A stretch of 6,361 nucleotides of DNA from CAYTSW01 sp964440605 (lineage in GTDB: Bacteria; Planctomycetota; Phycisphaerae; Phycisphaerales; UBA1924): the NCBI GenBank assembly GCA_964440605.1, contig CAYTSW010000151.1, positions 1-6,361 on the forward strand, read 5' to 3'. The translations under genes and the position numbers were made by a program. The notes under the pieces were generated by a model. That model saw only the letters and a list, made by a program, of their open reading frames with translations, searched no databases and was not told the DNA's origin. How positions within the stretch are numbered: the stretch's first letter is position 1; each line of letters starts with the position of its first letter. This document shows, piece after piece, positions 6,079-6,361 of this stretch.

Positions 6079-6361
6079 GGTCGACGTCACTCCGGCTCAC
6101 GAGCGGGCGGCCGAACACTTCTTCGATCGCGCGCATGAACTCCGCTTGCTCGACGACCGACGCCAAGCGGTGTGGCTGCGCCCCTGAATGCCAACCACCA
6201 CCGATCGGCCTCAGGGCCGCATCACGCGCGATCCTGCGGCCACACCAGCGCACGACCGAACGACATGAGGCCAATCAAACCGATGTCCGAATGCGCCCGC
6301 CGGCACCCTAGCAGGCCGCTAAGCAACCCTTGCAGAACACGCCCCGAGTCATTGTTCTCCT
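6079..6361. other. Downstream region without a supportable gene
   Basis: These 283 bases follow the Nudix stop and reach the window edge. No frame on either strand has start, stop and composition like a gene. On the minus strand about 6175-6085 reads as a protein-like segment (ASVVEQAEFMRAIEEVFGRPL...) but it has no stop before running antisense into the Nudix gene, so it could only be a decayed remnant. Near the right edge a minus-strand AGGAG is followed 4 nt later by an ATG and a 14-codon frame (6352-6308). Neither is called. Confidence 0.6.
6206..6241. repeat. Two mutually exclusive hairpins downstream of the Nudix gene
   Basis: CGGCC (6206-6210) can pair with GGCCG (6215-6219) over a four-base loop, and GGCCGCA (6215-6221) can instead pair with TGCGGCC (6235-6241) over a 13-base loop. 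The middle arm is shared, so only one hairpin forms at a time. No T-tract follows, so a classical intrinsic terminator for the Nudix gene is not evident, although a hairpin-only terminator is possible. Confidence 0.4.

Noticed and set aside
5552..6274. Minus-strand 240-codon frame antisense to the Nudix gene
   Set aside because: The Nudix gene on the other strand has a complete family motif. Most of the antisense product is Arg/Gly-rich shadow; only its first part has protein-like composition and that is listed as a possible remnant.
6308..6352. Minus-strand 14-codon frame with AGGAG 4 nt upstream
   Set aside because: Too short, close to the window edge, with tight spacing and no recognisable peptide; cannot be told from chance.

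Overview
The window is a GC-rich, gene-dense piece of bacterial chromosome holding the start of a cell-wall (dcw-type) operon on the minus strand and a divergent Nudix hydrolase gene on the plus strand. In transcription order the minus-strand genes are murC (5449-3902), murB (3828-2841, broken by 100 Ns), ddl (2841-1882), a divergent ftsQ-like gene (1816-842) and a multi-pass membrane protein that runs off the left edge (849-1). The order murC-murB-ddl-ftsQ is that of classical dcw clusters, but the gene after ftsQ is a membrane protein of no recognised family instead of ftsA, and nothing resembling ftsA or ftsZ is seen. Style of MurC (an EACEF.RSF motif), the divergence of FtsQ and the look of the membrane protein suggest a planctomycete, perhaps Phycisphaerae. 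That is an inference from family memory and is only moderately secure.

Layout: 1-849 is a partial six-helix membrane protein whose GTG start overlaps the ftsQ stop by 8 nt. 842-1816 is the FtsQ-like bitopic protein. 1817-1881 is a short spacer with a small inverted repeat and the ftsQ ribosome binding site. 1882-2841 is D-Ala-D-Ala ligase, overlapping the murB stop by one base (TGATG). 2841-3828 is murB with an assembly gap at 3123-3222. 3829-3901 is a spacer with the murB ribosome binding site. 3902-5449 is murC. 5450-5565 is the divergent control region with two small perfect inverted repeats. 5566-6078 is the Nudix gene. 6079-6361 carries no gene that I can support, only hairpins and one faint protein-like segment.

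MurC adds L-Ala to UDP-MurNAc, MurB makes that UDP-MurNAc by reducing enolpyruvyl-UDP-GlcNAc, and Ddl supplies the D-Ala-D-Ala dipeptide, so three cytoplasmic steps of peptidoglycan precursor synthesis are made from one transcript together with a division-type membrane protein and an unknown membrane partner. The Nudix protein has no evident link to this pathway beyond sharing the intergenic region.

I see no mobile element, CRISPR array, tRNA or rRNA, and no clearly new system. The observations most worth following are: MurC lacking both asparagines of the Mur-ligase HNxxN motif, a Nudix box stretched by two residues, the Ser-to-Cys change at the MurB proton-donor position, the frame-breaking gap in murB, and the unknown membrane protein coupled to ftsQ.
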